Assembly: GCA_050942695.1 (NCBI GenBank)
Contig: JBMNNU010000244.1
Location: forward strand, 1 to 5,072
Source of the DNA: JBMNNU01 sp050942695
GTDB lineage: Bacteria > Chloroflexota > UBA6077
Direction: 5' to 3'
DNA: 5,072 nt
The translations under genes were made by a program, and so were the position numbers. Below the pieces are notes generated by a model. The model had not been told where the DNA came from. It saw only the letters and a program-made list of their open reading frames with translations, and did no database searches. Positions 5,039 through 5,072 of this stretch are shown here, one piece after another; position 1 is the stretch's first letter; every line of letters begins with the position of its first letter.

Positions 5039-5066
5039 GTAGGGCGGGGGCTTGCTAGCCGTCCCG
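5039..5066. repeat. Second GC-rich hairpin at the right edge, likely intergenic repeat
   Basis: CGGGGGCT (5045-5052) pairs with AGCC (5057-5060) and CCCG (5063-5066), giving eight pairs with a TGCT loop and a two-base GT bulge. It is introduced by GTAGGGCGGGGG (5039-5050), similar in style to the GTAGGGGCG palindrome before gatC. The window ends six bases later, so its full extent is unknown. Confidence 0.4.
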
Positions 5067-5072
5067 ACAGCG

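Noticed and set aside
1..5072. A novel defence, mobile or multigene system
   Set aside because: All sizeable genes are housekeeping or known-family proteins; no toxin, nuclease, recombinase, reverse transcriptase, CRISPR repeat or phage gene was found.

Overview
This is a bacterial chromosomal window dominated by the three subunits of the tRNA-dependent amidotransferase GatCAB. All three are on the plus strand and look full length and intact: gatC (543-860), gatA (943-2406, TTG start) and gatB (3549-4991). Their presence implies that Asp-tRNA(Asn) and/or Glu-tRNA(Gln) is amidated on the tRNA, as in most bacteria lacking a full set of AsnRS and GlnRS. The lineage cannot be fixed from the sequence. 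The GC-rich composition, TTG starts, DUF3267-type membrane zincin and abundant short palindromic intergenic repeats would fit an uncultured Chloroflexota-like organism, but that is a low-confidence inference.

Layout from left to right. The window opens inside a gene for a cation diffusion facilitator (CDF) transporter; only its last transmembrane helix, cytoplasmic domain and a cysteine-rich tail are present. A 121-base gap follows, with an extended -10 promoter candidate and a perfect 12-bp hairpin, leading into gatC. The gatC-gatA gap (82 bases) holds nested inverted repeats and a strong Shine-Dalgarno. After gatA, 154 bases are occupied almost wholly by a palindromic repeat element with two inverted G/C-rich arms and a central hairpin. 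A small gene of unknown function (2561-2806) begins directly at the end of that element.

That small gene converges with, and overlaps by 20 bp, a minus-strand gene for an integral-membrane HExxH protein of the DUF3267 type (2787-3416). The membrane protein is transcribed divergently from gatB across a 132-base region with promoter candidates for both directions and four short palindromes about 26 bp apart. Two GC-rich hairpins follow gatB and run to the window edge.

GatC, GatA and GatB form one heterotrimer: GatA releases ammonia from glutamine, GatB activates the misacylated tRNA and transfers the ammonia, and GatC clamps the two together. Here gatB is separated from gatCA by about 1.14 kb that includes an opposite-strand gene, so it probably has its own promoter. 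No mobile element with a transposase, no CRISPR array, no tRNA or rRNA and no obvious new multigene system was seen. The points most worth checking are in the intergenic DNA.
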